64,000 nucleotides of DNA from Sphingorhabdus sp. M41. Its GTDB lineage: Bacteria > Pseudomonadota > Alphaproteobacteria > Sphingomonadales > Sphingomonadaceae. Below the pieces are notes generated by a model. That model saw only the letters and a list, made by a program, of their open reading frames with translations. It did not search any database and was not told the DNA's origin. Of this stretch, positions 51,848 through 61,398 are shown one piece after another. Numbering within the stretch: position 1 is the stretch's first letter; each line of letters begins with the position of its first letter. Position numbers and translations under genes: made by a program. The DNA lies in contig NZ_CP014545.1 of assembly GCF_001586275.1 (NCBI RefSeq), positions 2,878,501-2,942,500 of the forward strand. The letters are read 5' to 3'.

Positions 51848-53275
51848 ATGGCACAAAACGGCACAAAATTACTGCTGCTTATCGATGATGAGCCGGCGCA
51901 ATGCCGGTTGATTTCGGCACTGGCCTCTCGAGCCGGATTCCGCACCATCTATGCGCGCGACGCGGAAACCGCGATAGCGACGCTCGGCACGCAGGACGGG
52001 ATGATGCTCGATGCGATCATCCTCGACCATTGGGTGCCGGGTTCGGAAGCCACCGAACTGATCACCGAACTGAAAGCCCGCCGCCCCGCCCTGCCAATCC
52101 TGATGCTGACAGCGGTCGGATCGATAGCCGAAGCCGTTGATGCCGTTCGCGCCGGCGCCACCGATTATCTGATCAAGCCAGTTGCCCCCGAACTGATGCT
52201 CAAGGCGCTCGACGCCGCGGTCGAATCGTCAAAGGATGACGGGGAACTGCGACCGCTCACCGAAAAAATATCGGCACCGCTCGAATTTGAAGAAATTGTC
52301 GGGGCTGCCCCCGCCTTCCGCGCCGCACTGGCAATTGCCGCCAAGGCTGCCCGCGCTCGCGTCCCGGTATTGATCGAAGGCGAAGGCGGGGTTGGCAAGG
52401 AAGTCATTGCCGACGCCATTCACGCCGCCAGCCCGCGTTCAAAATTGCCGATGTTGAAGCTGAATTGTGGCGCCATTACCGGAAATCTGCTCGATTCGAT
52501 CCTTTTCGGTCATGAAAAGGGTGCTTTTACCGGTGCCTTTGACCGCAAGATCGGCCTGCTGCAGCAAGCCGAAGGCGGCACGATTTTCCTCGACGAAATC
52601 GACCGAATTCCCCCGGAAACCCAGGTCCGCCTGCTGCGCTTCCTGAAACATGCGGATATCCAGCCGCTTGGCAGCCTGAACAGTTTCCAGCTCGACGTCC
52701 GGATCATCGCCGCAACCAATCGCAAGCTTGAACGCGAAGTCGAACAGGATAATTTCCGGGAAGACCTCTATTATCAGATGAACGTCGTGCAGCTGACCAT
52801 TCCGCCGCTGCGCGACAGGACCGGGGATATTCCGGCACTGGCACGGCATTTCCTTGCCCGCCTCGCGCACCAGCCCGGCCTGCGCAGCCTTGGCATTACC
52901 GATGAAGCGCTGAATCTGTTGCGCAGCTATCGCTGGCCCGGCAATGTTCGGCAGCTGCAGAGCGTTCTCTTCAGGGCCGCCGTCATGTGCGACCACAATG
53001 CCCTGAGCTGCGACGAATTTCCGCAGATCGCCTCCTTTGTCGCCGAATCCGGGGATGCTGACCCGCATCTGATGAACAGCCCGGAAGGCATTGGCATCAC
53101 CCTCTATTGCGAAGACGGCAATTTGCGGCCGCTGGAAGATATCGAAGCCGATGTGATCCGTCTCGCCATCGGCCATTATCGCGGCCGGATGACCGAAGTC
53201 GCCCGGCGCCTGGGCATCGGGCGCTCGACGCTCTACCGCAAGCTGGCCGATCTGGGCATTGATAACGCAGCATAA
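51848..53275 (+). CDS. Sigma-54-dependent response regulator (NtrC type)
   Basis: 475 residues. Receiver domain: LLLLIDDEP acid pair, phospho-acceptor Asp in AIILDHWVPG, Thr in MLTAVGS and Lys in DYLIKPV. AAA+ domain: Walker A-like GEGGVGKEVIADAIH and the sigma-54 contact loop GAFTGA in HEKGAFTGAFDRK. C-terminal Fis-type helix-turn-helix (MTEVARRLGIGRSTLYRKLADLG). The Walker A reads GEGGVGKE, not the usual GESGTGKE. No kinase gene is adjacent. The ATG at 51848 fits the domain start; an ATG at 51812 would add 12 residues. Confidence 0.9.
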   Translation: MAQNGTKLLLLIDDEPAQCRLISALASRAGFRTIYARDAETAIATLGTQDGMMLDAIILDHWVPGSEATELITELKARRPALPILMLTAVGSIAEAVDAVRAGATDYLIKPVAPELMLKALDAAVESSKDDGELRPLTEKISAPLEFEEIVGAAPAFRAALAIAAKAARARVPVLIEGEGGVGKEVIADAIHAASPRSKLPMLKLNCGAITGNLLDSILFGHEKGAFTGAFDRKIGLLQQAEGGTIFLDEIDRIPPETQVRLLRFLKHADIQPLGSLNSFQLDVRIIAATNRKLEREVEQDNFREDLYYQMNVVQLTIPPLRDRTGDIPALARHFLARLAHQPGLRSLGITDEALNLLRSYRWPGNVRQLQSVLFRAAVMCDHNALSCDEFPQIASFVAESGDADPHLMNSPEGIGITLYCEDGNLRPLEDIEADVIRLAIGHYRGRMTEVARRLGIGRSTLYRKLADLGIDNAA

Positions 53276-53402
53276 TTTTTCTGCATTTTGTTGGAATTTG
53301 ACATTTTCGGCCATTTCCAACAGCCGCGAGTCCAACGCGAATCCGACCCGAATCCAACATCGCCATTGATGTTTCGCCTCGCTGGTCTTAAGTCTGGCTG
53401 AT

Positions 53403-54008
53403 ATGAAAAACATGCTTCCAAATCTTCCATTCGGTGCCGCCCTGACGCTTGCACTGCTCCTTTCAGCCTGCGGAAAACAGGAAGCGGTCGGCGATGTTCC
53501 GTCGAGCGAAGAACTCGCCAAGCAGGCGGATGCCGCGAGTCAGGCAATCCGCGATGAAGCGGCTGCAGCAGATGGCAATGGAGCGAAAGCCGCCATCGAC
53601 CTGACCAGCATGGAAAGCTATGCCAACGCCTTGCGCGGTTACACGATCATGGTGCCCAGTGGCTGGACGGTTGATCAATCAGCCAGCGATGACAATGGCC
53701 GTGTGTTCACCGAAACGGTGAGCGGCACGAAACTGGCCGTCAGCTGGGTGGAAAATCGCGAAGATGCAGCCTGGAGCAAAGCGGTTCAGGCTATCGAAGA
53801 TGGCAACGAGGCCATGGAAGGCGCACCGGTTGGCAAGAATGAATATCGCGCTTCCGGCGTTTTGACCAATGGCCTCAAATCGGGCCAGCGACTGTTACGC
53901 AAGCCCGATGGCACGATGGTACAGGCTGAAGTAACCTATGCCGCTGACCAGTCAAAAACGACTGACCCATTGGCGACAGCGATCCTCGACAGCCTGACTC
54001 TCCAATAA
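53403..54008 (+). CDS. Lipoprotein of unknown function
   Basis: 201 residues. Lipobox LLLSAC at about residues 18-23 marks a lipoprotein after a hydrophobic signal peptide. An Ala/Glu-rich helix follows (about 32-58), then a compact domain with GYTIMVPSGWTVDQS and VFTETVSGTKLAVSW, resembling PsbP/Mog1-like folds. No named family is recognised. It is convergent with the DEAD helicase gene, 7 bp away. Confidence 0.75.
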   Translation: MKNMLPNLPFGAALTLALLLSACGKQEAVGDVPSSEELAKQADAASQAIRDEAAAADGNGAKAAIDLTSMESYANALRGYTIMVPSGWTVDQSASDDNGRVFTETVSGTKLAVSWVENREDAAWSKAVQAIEDGNEAMEGAPVGKNEYRASGVLTNGLKSGQRLLRKPDGTMVQAEVTYAADQSKTTDPLATAILDSLTLQ

Positions 54009-54015
54009 TAACGCT

Positions 54016-55407
54016 CTAGCGGTTTAGCTTGGCACCCAGAAAGCTCGGCATCGGGCCATTCCAGCCGTCATCGGCTTCATTGTCGTCCCGAACCACAGGT
54101 GGCTTTTTCTCTGGAGCCTTGGCAGCAGGTGCCGGTTTCTTCGGCGCATCGCTCTGCCGCGGCTTCTTCGGCCGGTCATCCTGGCGCGCCCGCTTTGGCG
54201 CATCATCCTGTTGCGGAGCCTTCGCCTTTTCAGGTTTCGACGGAGCAGGTTTCCCGGCAGCCTTTTCAGCCGGCTTTCCGCCAGCCTTGGCCTTGCGTTC
54301 CTTGCGGACCGCGATTTTCATACCGGTCAGCTTTTCGATACTTTCGACATGCTCGGCATCGCTGCGGGTTATAAATGTAATGGCTACACCGGTTGCACCA
54401 GCACGGCCGGTACGACCAATCCGGTGGATATAATCATCCGGATGCCAAGGGATATCGTAATTGATGACGTGACTGACGCCTTTGATATCCAAGCCGCGCG
54501 CAGCAACGTCGGAGGCGCATAATATGTTGATTTCACCCGACTTGAACCGGTCCAGTTCCGCCAGACGCGAGCTCTGATCCATATCGCCATGAATCTGCCC
54601 GGCATCAAAGCCGTCCTTGCGCAAGCTCTCGCAGAGGTCGCGCACTTCGGTCTTGCGATTGCAGAAGATGATCGCGGTTTCGACGCCTTCATTGTCCAGT
54701 ATGTCGACGATCAGCTTGCGCTTGGCCTTGGGAGCAACCTCAATCAGGGATTGATCAATCGAGGTATTGGCCGTTGCCGGGCGTGACACCTCGATATATT
54801 TGGGATTGTTGAGAAACTGGTCCGACAATTTCTTGATCGGCGGCGGCATCGTCGCCGAAAACAGCATTGTCTGCCGCGTTGCCGGCAATTTCGAACAGAT
54901 TGATTCGATATCGGGAATGAAGCCCATGTCGAGCATCCGGTCCGCTTCATCGATGACCAGCAATTCGCAGCCCGACATTAAAATCCGTCCGCGATCGAAC
55001 AGGTCCATCAAACGGCCAGGCGTAGCGATCAAGACATCGACGCCTTTTTCCAACGCCTTGATCTGGTCTCCCATCGAAACACCGCCAATGAGAAGCGCCA
55101 TGCTGAGATTATGGTTCTTGCCATATTTCTCGAAATTCTCGGCAACTTGTGCCGCCAGTTCGCGGGTCGGCTCGAGAATGAGCGACCGCGGCATCCGCGC
55201 ACGCGAGCGGCCATGCGCCAATATATCGATCATTGGCAGCACGAAGCTTGCTGTCTTGCCAGTGCCGGTCTGGGCAATGCCGATGATATCTTTCATCATC
55301 AATACGGGAGGTATGGCCTGTGCTTGAATCGGCGTCGGTTCGTCATAGCCAGCCTCGGCTATGGATTTCAACAGTTCTTCAGACAGGCCGAGATCGGCAA
55401 ATTTCAT
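54016..55407 (-). CDS. DEAD/DEAH box RNA helicase
   Basis: 463 residues. Q motif FADLGLSEELLKSIAEAGYDEPTPIQ (in part), Walker A AQTGTGKT, DEAD in VIDEADRMLDMGF, SAT in LFSATMPPP, and HRIGRTGRAG at motif VI. The C-terminal tail (about 375-455) is rich in Lys, Pro, Ala and Asp and is probably disordered, serving RNA binding as in RhlE-type helicases. The ATG at 55407 precedes KFADLGLS; the frame to 55443 adds an unlikely extension. Confidence 0.93.
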   Translation of the reverse strand: MKFADLGLSEELLKSIAEAGYDEPTPIQAQAIPPVLMMKDIIGIAQTGTGKTASFVLPMIDILAHGRSRARMPRSLILEPTRELAAQVAENFEKYGKNHNLSMALLIGGVSMGDQIKALEKGVDVLIATPGRLMDLFDRGRILMSGCELLVIDEADRMLDMGFIPDIESICSKLPATRQTMLFSATMPPPIKKLSDQFLNNPKYIEVSRPATANTSIDQSLIEVAPKAKRKLIVDILDNEGVETAIIFCNRKTEVRDLCESLRKDGFDAGQIHGDMDQSSRLAELDRFKSGEINILCASDVAARGLDIKGVSHVINYDIPWHPDDYIHRIGRTGRAGATGVAITFITRSDAEHVESIEKLTGMKIAVRKERKAKAGGKPAEKAAGKPAPSKPEKAKAPQQDDAPKRARQDDRPKKPRQSDAPKKPAPAAKAPEKKPPVVRDDNEADDGWNGPMPSFLGAKLNR

Positions 55408-55515
55408 AGTGGTTCCGGAAAAATATAGGATGCACCCTTGCATCCTGTCTTAGCCTCTCGGGCTGTGCCGGGCAATGGTCCCATATCCGGGATTTGTCAA
55501 GCTTTCTCGCTTGAT

Positions 55516-56016
55516 CTAGCGATCCGGGACAAGTTCGCGAAACCTTTCGATTTCGCATTTGGCCCCGGTGCGAGAGTGCAGGATATCGCGGCCTGCGCAC
55601 ATCTTGCCATCCCCCGTTTTTTCGACATAGAAACCGGAATAGAAACTACGCGCCTGGCATTTATCCTCGAGCCGGGCCCGGATTCTCTTCCGGTCTTTTG
55701 TAACCAGGTCGAGATAGCGATCCGCAAACATCTGCACGCCGAGAATATTGTTCATCGGCAGACATTTGCCGATTTTCTTTTCGCGATAGGTCTGCCGCGA
55801 GGCATCCTGGGAAAGATCTGCCATCGGCGCCAGCGGAGTCGGTCGACTGCGGGGCACCCGGATGATCACCCGCTTTTCGATTCGCACCTGTGCAAAGACC
55901 AACGGTCGCTCCGAGACAAAGATCATGGCCGAGTCTGCCGACGAAATATCCGCCGGCTGCATCTCGCGCATATCTGGCACAGAGAGCAGCAATATCGCTG
56001 TAAGTGACAGGCTCAC
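55516..56016 (-). CDS. Hypothetical protein, likely exported
   Basis: 166 residues from a GTG at 56016 with AAGGGA 6 nt upstream. A short hydrophobic stretch at residues 2-13 may be a signal peptide or anchor, though the basic N-terminus is missing. The middle (SERPLVFAQVRIEKRVIIRVP) and the Cys-containing end (KCLPMNNILGVQMF, CAGRDILHSRTGAKCE) recur in sphingomonad hypothetical proteins. No function is known. It lies between the helicase and the divergent FAD oxidoreductase gene. Confidence 0.68.
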   Translation of the reverse strand: MSLSLTAILLLSVPDMREMQPADISSADSAMIFVSERPLVFAQVRIEKRVIIRVPRSRPTPLAPMADLSQDASRQTYREKKIGKCLPMNNILGVQMFADRYLDLVTKDRKRIRARLEDKCQARSFYSGFYVEKTGDGKMCAGRDILHSRTGAKCEIERFRELVPDR

Positions 56017-56192
56017 TATTATCCCTTAACTAACCTTGGTCGTCGTTATATCAGCGTCGATTGAATATTGCATGAACTGAGAATTTTCCATCTATTATCA
56101 TCGTGAGGCAAATTGCATGTCGCAGGTACCTCATATAGTGGATTTGACGACTGGATAGCGGGTAATTGGCACCATCGCGCAGGAGAAAAAAT

Positions 56193-57641
56193 ATGCCAGA
56201 AAAGGCAAATTGGCTGGCACAGATGCAATCGGTGGTCGGTGCGAAGGGATTTACCAGCGCAAGCGATGACATGAAACCTTGGCTGACCGATTGGCGCGGC
56301 CGCTATACCGGTGCAGCAGCCGCTCTGATCTCGCCGGCGACCACGCAAGAGACGTCGCAAATACTCAAGATTGCAAATCAGCATGCTGTGGCCATCGTTC
56401 CGCAAGGCGGCAATAGCGGGATGGTCGGGGGAGCAACCCCTGATACCAGCGGCCAGGCCGTTATCTTATCGCTCCGCCGGATGAATAGCATCCGTTCGAT
56501 CAGCGCGGACGACCAGTTGGTCGTGTGCGACGCCGGCGTGGTTCTCCAGAATCTGCACGAAGCGCTGGCAGCCGACGGGCAGAGATTCCCGCTGACTCTT
56601 GGCGGCAAGGGGTCCGCAACGGTCGGCGGACTCATTTCCACAAATGCCGGAGGCACCCAGGTTCTCCGCCACGGAACGATGCGTTCGCTAGTCGCCGGGA
56701 TTGAGGCAGTGCTGCCCGACGGCAGTATCTACGATGGGCTCGCAGCGCTAAAAAAAGACAATCGCGGCTATGATCTGAAACAATTATTCGTGGGCGGCGA
56801 AGGCACTCTGGGCGTTGTCACAGCCGCGACCCTGAAAACCGTGCCCGCTCTGGTGGACCGCTGCGTCGCATGGGCCGCTGTTGACAGCACAGACGCTGCC
56901 TATCAGCTATTCCGATTTCTCAACAAACGGACATCGCAATCGCTGGAAGGTTTTGAAATTGTTCCGGATAGCTGCCTCAAGTCGGTACTGCGCCATATTC
57001 CCGACACCCGTTCACCGCTGGAAGGCGCTCATCACTGGCACGTGCTCATTGAAATTGTGCGCGATCAGCCGGATGCGCAAGACCCAGGAGCCGTTACCGA
57101 AACGCTGCTCGCCGAGGCCCTGGAACGGGATTTGATCGAAGATGCAACCCTTGCGACCAGCGAACAACAAGCCGAGGATTTCTGGAAAATCCGCGATTCC
57201 ATTTCCGAAGCGGAGCGCGCCAGCGGCCCGGCCTTGCAGCATGACATCAGCGTCCCGGTGCCTGGAATGGCCAGGTTTATCAACGAAGCTTCACCGATCA
57301 TCGAAGCAAAATTCCCAGGCACCACAGTGGCCGCATTCGGCCATATGGGAGATGGAAATGTTCATTTTCATGTCAAGGCACCTCCCGGTGCGCATGCAGC
57401 AAACTGGATGCGGGATTATAGCAGCCAGATCACACCGCTGGTCCATGATCTGGTCATTGCGGCAGGCGGTTCGATTTCGGCCGAACATGGAATCGGCCAA
57501 AACAAGCGCACGGAACTGGAGCGACTGTCCTCCCCCGCGCGACTCTCCCTGTTGCGCGCAATAAAAACTGCGATTGATCCCAAGAACATTATGAACCCGG
57601 GCAAACTCGTTCCCCTTGCGTCCGGCCATTCAGGCTCTTAA
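56193..57641 (+). CDS. FAD-binding oxidoreductase (D-2-hydroxyacid/D-lactate dehydrogenase type)
   Basis: 482 residues. The FAD_binding_4 domain has VPQGGNSGMVGGATPD and GGKGSATVGGLISTNAGG contacts. The C-terminal FAD-oxidase domain has FGHMGDGNVHFHV (metal-binding His) and SISAEHGIGQNKR. This is the D-2-hydroxyglutarate/D-lactate dehydrogenase layout, giving electrons to quinone or a flavoprotein. The exact substrate is not determined. The ATG at 56193 has AGGAG 8 nt upstream. Confidence 0.92.
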   Translation: MPEKANWLAQMQSVVGAKGFTSASDDMKPWLTDWRGRYTGAAAALISPATTQETSQILKIANQHAVAIVPQGGNSGMVGGATPDTSGQAVILSLRRMNSIRSISADDQLVVCDAGVVLQNLHEALAADGQRFPLTLGGKGSATVGGLISTNAGGTQVLRHGTMRSLVAGIEAVLPDGSIYDGLAALKKDNRGYDLKQLFVGGEGTLGVVTAATLKTVPALVDRCVAWAAVDSTDAAYQLFRFLNKRTSQSLEGFEIVPDSCLKSVLRHIPDTRSPLEGAHHWHVLIEIVRDQPDAQDPGAVTETLLAEALERDLIEDATLATSEQQAEDFWKIRDSISEAERASGPALQHDISVPVPGMARFINEASPIIEAKFPGTTVAAFGHMGDGNVHFHVKAPPGAHAANWMRDYSSQITPLVHDLVIAAGGSISAEHGIGQNKRTELERLSSPARLSLLRAIKTAIDPKNIMNPGKLVPLASGHSGS

Positions 57642-57692
57642 AGCGCAAGACAACTATTCGGTTTCAACAGTAATATTTCGGAGAATCTGACC

Positions 57693-58478
57693 ATGGCGAG
57701 CACGCCGCAAGCACAAGCACTGCCAATGTTCTACAAGGACCTTGTCCCGCTCAATTCCAACGAGCATGCAAAATGGAAAGTCAAAGGACTCGACAATGCG
57801 TCCTTCATGCAGTCGCAACACGCCATTCCGATCACCACTGATGAATTCGCCAATGCTGCTCGCAATTACCCGATCGTGTTCTCTGTGGGTGACAATAGCG
57901 TTCCCCTGATTCTGATGGGCCTGAACGAAGGCGTGAACACCTTCATGAACGAAGAAGGTCATTTCAGCGAACCCGCCTATGTTCCGGCCTATGTTCGTCG
58001 CTATCCCTTCATGCTCGCCAAATTGCGTCCGGATGCAGAAGAACTCTCGCTCTGCTTTGACCCGACGACCGATGCTATCGGCGAATATAAAGACGGAGAC
58101 GCCCTGTTCGACAAGGATCAGCCGACCGAAACCACAAAGAATATCCTGGATTTCTGTGAACAGTTTGAACAGGCAGGCCAGCGAACCGGTCAGTTTGTCC
58201 AGGAGCTCGAAAAAATGGGATTGCTGATGGATGGCGAAGTCTCCATCCAGCAGACCGGCGTTGAAAAACCGTTTGTCTACCGCGGATTCAAGATGGTCAA
58301 CGAAGAGAAACTGCGTGACATGCGTGGCGACGAACTCCGCAAGATCAACCAAAACGGAATCTTGCCGTTGATCTACGCCCATCTCTTCTCGCTTCAACTG
58401 ATGCGTGATCTGTTTGCAAGACAGGTAAGTGCAGGCAAGATGCCACAGGTAACCGAAGCACCTTCCGTACAGATTTGA
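57693..58478 (+). CDS. SapC family protein
   Basis: 261 residues. SapC pattern: FYKDLVPLNSNEHAKWKV near the N-terminus, then NYPIVFSVGDNSVPLILMGL and RRYPFMLAK. SapC proteins were named from an S-layer-linked gene, but in sphingomonads they lie near TonB receptors or halogenases and their role is unclear. There is no signal peptide. A strong hairpin follows at 58485-58527. Confidence 0.9.
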   Translation: MASTPQAQALPMFYKDLVPLNSNEHAKWKVKGLDNASFMQSQHAIPITTDEFANAARNYPIVFSVGDNSVPLILMGLNEGVNTFMNEEGHFSEPAYVPAYVRRYPFMLAKLRPDAEELSLCFDPTTDAIGEYKDGDALFDKDQPTETTKNILDFCEQFEQAGQRTGQFVQELEKMGLLMDGEVSIQQTGVEKPFVYRGFKMVNEEKLRDMRGDELRKINQNGILPLIYAHLFSLQLMRDLFARQVSAGKMPQVTEAPSVQI

Positions 58479-58484
58479 CCTTTA

Positions 58485-58541
58485 ACGCCTACCTGCTTCG
58501 TCCGACTTGGCTGAAGCGGGTAGGCGTGCCTGATAATTTTT
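58485..58541 (+). terminator. Hairpin terminator after sapC
   Basis: A 15-bp stem with one G-T pair (58485-58499 with 58513-58527, ACGCCTACCTGCTTC and GAAGCGGGTAGGCGT), then TTTTT about 10 nt further. It lies 7 bp after the sapC stop. The gap between stem and T run makes it imperfect. Confidence 0.65.
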
Positions 58542-58690
58542 CGGCCTTGGGGACTTGCAACCGATCCTCACAAGGCCCACATCACTGATGTATTGGTCCG
58601 TATCCCCCGATCGGATCGATATAGGCGTTCCTTTGGAATGCCACCTCCCTGAACCTTGGCCACCTCGCCGAAATGGCGAGGTGGTTTTTT
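58542..58690 (+). ncRNA. Candidate structured small RNA ending in a strong terminator
   Basis: There is no ORF here, yet three stems line up: GGCCTTGGGGA with TCCTCACAAGGCC (58543-58553 and 58565-58577), GGCGTTCC with GGAATGCC around TTT (58624-58642), and a classic terminator CCACCTCGCC-GAAAT-GGCGAGGTGG followed by TTTTTT (58660-58690). The sapC transcript already has its own hairpin at 58485, so a second terminator 130 bp later suggests a separate short transcript. No match to 6S, SRP or other known RNAs was recognised. No promoter has been defined. Confidence 0.4.
58660..58690 (+). terminator. Strong rho-independent terminator
   Basis: A perfect 10-bp GC-rich stem (58660-58669 with 58675-58684), 5-nt loop GAAAT, then six T (58685-58690). 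Confidence 0.88.
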
Positions 58691-58702
58691 ATTGGGAGAC
58701 CC

Positions 58703-59590
58703 TCATTCTGCTGCTTCAAGCAGATGGCTGCCTGACATTTGCTCGGCGAGCATTATGCAGCAATTTCCGATCAATTCCGAAATCGACCGTGTCGCAGCAA
58801 GCGGCTCTCGCATATTCTGGTCGAGATATAACGATCGATTCACTTCGAGTTGAAATGCATGGATATTGCGTGCGGGCTTGCCATGCCGCTCCAGAATATA
58901 GCCGCCAGAATAAGGGTGGTTTGTCTGAACATGGTAGCCGTGCATCCGGTAATGAACCGCAGCCAGTTCTGCATATCGTGATTCGCAACTCCTTCCGAAG
59001 CGGTCTCCGATAACAAAGTCGATTTGCTTGCCGTCCTCGTCAAATACCGATGGCATGCTGTGTAAGTCCAGGAGCAGCGCACATCCATATCTAGCCCGAA
59101 TGCGATCGAGGAGCTGCTCCACCATTACATGATAGGGCTCGTGATCTAGCTCGATCCGATCAATGACATGCTGATGTTGCCATTTTTCACGCCAAAGATT
59201 GCCGACGCCGTGCAGACGACGCGGCAATATCCCCAAACCGCCTCTCACCTTTTTGCTTATCTGTGGTATATGGGCCGGGTCCATTCCATCCACCATATCC
59301 GGATCAATTTCCGAACGACTGCGGTTGAGATCCACCCAAGCTCTCGGTTTTCGCGCAACGATTGATGGAAATCCGGTGGATATAGCCGATGCGGCAAGCC
59401 GGTCTGCATAACGATCTTCCAATCGAAGCAAATGGGTTGCTGGAACATTCAAATTGTCGAGAAGCTCATCCGGATATTCCCGGCCCGAATGGGGGACGCT
59501 GACCAGCAGAGGGAAGTTGAGCGCCGAAACATTGGACAGGGTATAAGTCGCCACTGAGGACGGTGTCTGGGGGGAATGAGAATTGGTCAA
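58703..59590 (-). CDS. N-formylglutamate amidohydrolase
   Basis: 295 residues of the HutG-type family that cleaves N-formylglutamate to formate and glutamate. LLVSVPHSGREYPDELL, then LEDRYADRLA and ARKPRAWVDLNRSRSEIDP are signature blocks. DLHSMPS and SNHPYSGGY-like (TNHPYSGGYI) provide metal ligands. No hut genes are near. It is divergent from cpdR, a pairing common in alphaproteobacteria, and the real substrate may differ. Confidence 0.88.
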   Translation of the reverse strand: MTNSHSPQTPSSVATYTLSNVSALNFPLLVSVPHSGREYPDELLDNLNVPATHLLRLEDRYADRLAASAISTGFPSIVARKPRAWVDLNRSRSEIDPDMVDGMDPAHIPQISKKVRGGLGILPRRLHGVGNLWREKWQHQHVIDRIELDHEPYHVMVEQLLDRIRARYGCALLLDLHSMPSVFDEDGKQIDFVIGDRFGRSCESRYAELAAVHYRMHGYHVQTNHPYSGGYILERHGKPARNIHAFQLEVNRSLYLDQNMREPLAATRSISELIGNCCIMLAEQMSGSHLLEAAE

Positions 59591-59729
59591 AGACGTCCCT
59601 CGAAAAGCTCAGCGCTTTCTGTCAAAAAAACCTTGGCCTTCGGGAAAAAATTAACCGGTTTGCACTTACTAGATGCCCTCGGCATAATAGCCCGTCTGTT
59701 TTCAGACATATTCAGGAAGGCGCGACAAT

Positions 59730-60107
59730 ATGATTCGGATTCTCCTCGCGGAAGATGAACGGGCGATGCGTGAGCATCTTACACGGGCTCTGGAGAAAGC
59801 CAACTATGAAGTTGTCGCTGTAGACCGCGGAACCGCAGCAGTACCATTGCTCGACGCGCAAAAATTCGATCTGCTTTTGACCGACATCGTCATGCCGGAG
59901 ATGGATGGAATCGAGCTGGCACAGCATTGCGCCGCCGTCTGCCCGGAGACCCAGGTCATGTTTATTACCGGCTTTTCCGGCGTAACCTTGCGCGCTGGAC
60001 AATCTGTTCCGAAGGCAAAAATATTGTCGAAGCCCTTTCATTTGCGGGATCTGGTTCTGGAGGTTGACCGGCTGTTCGAACCAGACTGTATCAGTGACCT
60101 GAATTAG
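59730..60107 (+). CDS. cpdR: Cell-cycle response regulator CpdR
   Basis: 125 residues, a stand-alone receiver domain. The acid pair is in LLAEDERAMREHL, the phospho-Asp in LLLTDIVMPEMDG, Thr in FITGFSG and Lys in ILSKPFHLRDLV. The SKPFHLRDLV end and the tRNA/N-formylglutamate amidohydrolase neighbours mark it as CpdR, which in Caulobacter primes ClpXP for degradation of cell-cycle proteins. AGGAAGG precedes the ATG by 9 nt. Confidence 0.92.
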   Translation: MIRILLAEDERAMREHLTRALEKANYEVVAVDRGTAAVPLLDAQKFDLLLTDIVMPEMDGIELAQHCAAVCPETQVMFITGFSGVTLRAGQSVPKAKILSKPFHLRDLVLEVDRLFEPDCISDLN

Positions 60108-60150
60108 GCCTTGCGCCAGCCGAAGCGGCTGGCTAGACGGCCTCCAGCGT

Positions 60151-60225
60151 GGGCGTATAGCTCAGTGGTAGAGCACTTCGTTGACATCGAAGGGGTCGGG
60201 AGTTCAACTCTCTCTACGCCCACCA
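60151..60225 (+). tRNA. tRNA-Val (anticodon GAC)
   Basis: The acceptor arms GGGCGTA and TACGCCC pair perfectly. The D arm has AGCTCAGTGGTAGAGC, the anticodon stem CTTCG/CGAAG holds the loop TTGACAT with GAC at its centre, and the T arm is GGGAGTTCAACTCTCTC. A CCA end is encoded (60223-60225). It lies 43 bp after cpdR. Confidence 0.96.
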
Positions 60226-60246
60226 TTTTCCGGCATATTGGAATAT

Positions 60247-61287
60247 TCAGGCCGCAAGGGCCGTGGCCGAGCCAGTGTCCTGGCTTGGTGGATGGCCGTA
60301 CCAGCTTGTATAGGCACGAGTGAATGCACTCAGTTCGCTATAGCCCAGCTTGGCGGCGATTTCAGAGAGATTCCGGGTGCCCTCCAAAAAATAGAGATGG
60401 CAGGTATCCCGCCTGACCTGCTCCAGTAGCTGCCGGTAGGACATGCCTTCGGCTACCAATTTGCGCCGCAATGTTCGTTCCGCCATGCCAAAGGTGATGG
60501 CAGCCGCATCAAGGCTGAGCCCGGACTTGTCTAAAAGATATAATAGATATTCGTAAGTCAGTTTCGCGAGATTCTCCCGTTCGAATCGGGCTCGAGCAAA
60601 AAAGGCTTCTTGCCTCCGTGTCGCTGAAATAATCGCTGGATTGTAGCGTGATATAGGATTGGCCATAACTAGCCGATGATATTCGAGATAGGTGGACGGT
60701 CTATTGAAATAGCAGGGAATCGGCGACTTGGTCGAGCCTCCATCGGGAAACCCCCTGAATCCGTCAGGCCGGGGATGTGCGAAATGTGCCGCCTTGACGG
60801 TATTGAAGCGACCATCCGCCAGCAATTCTCCGCAATGATAGACCAGGGCGAAGACGATATGTACGAGATCGGGCGAAACCGCTTTATCCTGATTCCATAC
60901 CAACCGGTCTCCGGAAGAGAGCGGCATGAGTTTCACGATGGGTTTATCGCCACCCAATCTCTGTTCTGCGACAAGCTGGATTAAAGCTTCGCCAAAACTG
61001 GGCTGGAAAAAAGCAGAAAAGCCAAGGTCGGAAAACCCCCGTGGCACCATATTCTGGCCGATCGCAGAATGGATATCCGGCCAGTTGAGTTCTTCCTGCG
61101 CCGCAGCGCAAAGACTTGCAATCGATTCGTCACCAAGTTGACAACCGGGATCTCGCAATTGCGATTCGGAACATTGTAAAGCGTTCAAAAGCTGCGGCTT
61201 GCGGGCCTGAAGCGCGTGGCAACTGAGATAGGCGCGGTACAGAAACTGAGCCGAGATCTTCAAACTTGTAAATGCCGGATAGTTCAT
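60247..61287 (-). CDS. AraC family transcriptional regulator
   Basis: 346 residues. The N-terminal arabinose-binding-type domain covers about 1-220, and the AraC helix-turn-helix pair is at the C-terminus: TFGMAERTLRRKLVAEGMSYRQLLEQVRRD and LSEIAAKLGYSELSAFTRAYTSWYGHPPSQ (in part). This layout is the OruR/PhbR-like type that senses metabolites. No target gene is next to it. It is convergent with the tRNA. Confidence 0.88.
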   Translation of the reverse strand: MNYPAFTSLKISAQFLYRAYLSCHALQARKPQLLNALQCSESQLRDPGCQLGDESIASLCAAAQEELNWPDIHSAIGQNMVPRGFSDLGFSAFFQPSFGEALIQLVAEQRLGGDKPIVKLMPLSSGDRLVWNQDKAVSPDLVHIVFALVYHCGELLADGRFNTVKAAHFAHPRPDGFRGFPDGGSTKSPIPCYFNRPSTYLEYHRLVMANPISRYNPAIISATRRQEAFFARARFERENLAKLTYEYLLYLLDKSGLSLDAAAITFGMAERTLRRKLVAEGMSYRQLLEQVRRDTCHLYFLEGTRNLSEIAAKLGYSELSAFTRAYTSWYGHPPSQDTGSATALAA

Positions 61288-61398
61288 GGCACCAAGCTAG
61301 GGGCCGAAATGCGTTCCGCTCAACCGACTTTCGACAAGGATGTAAAATCGGCGACGAAAATGACGATTTTGGTTATTGAGTCGATGAGCGAAGCAGAT

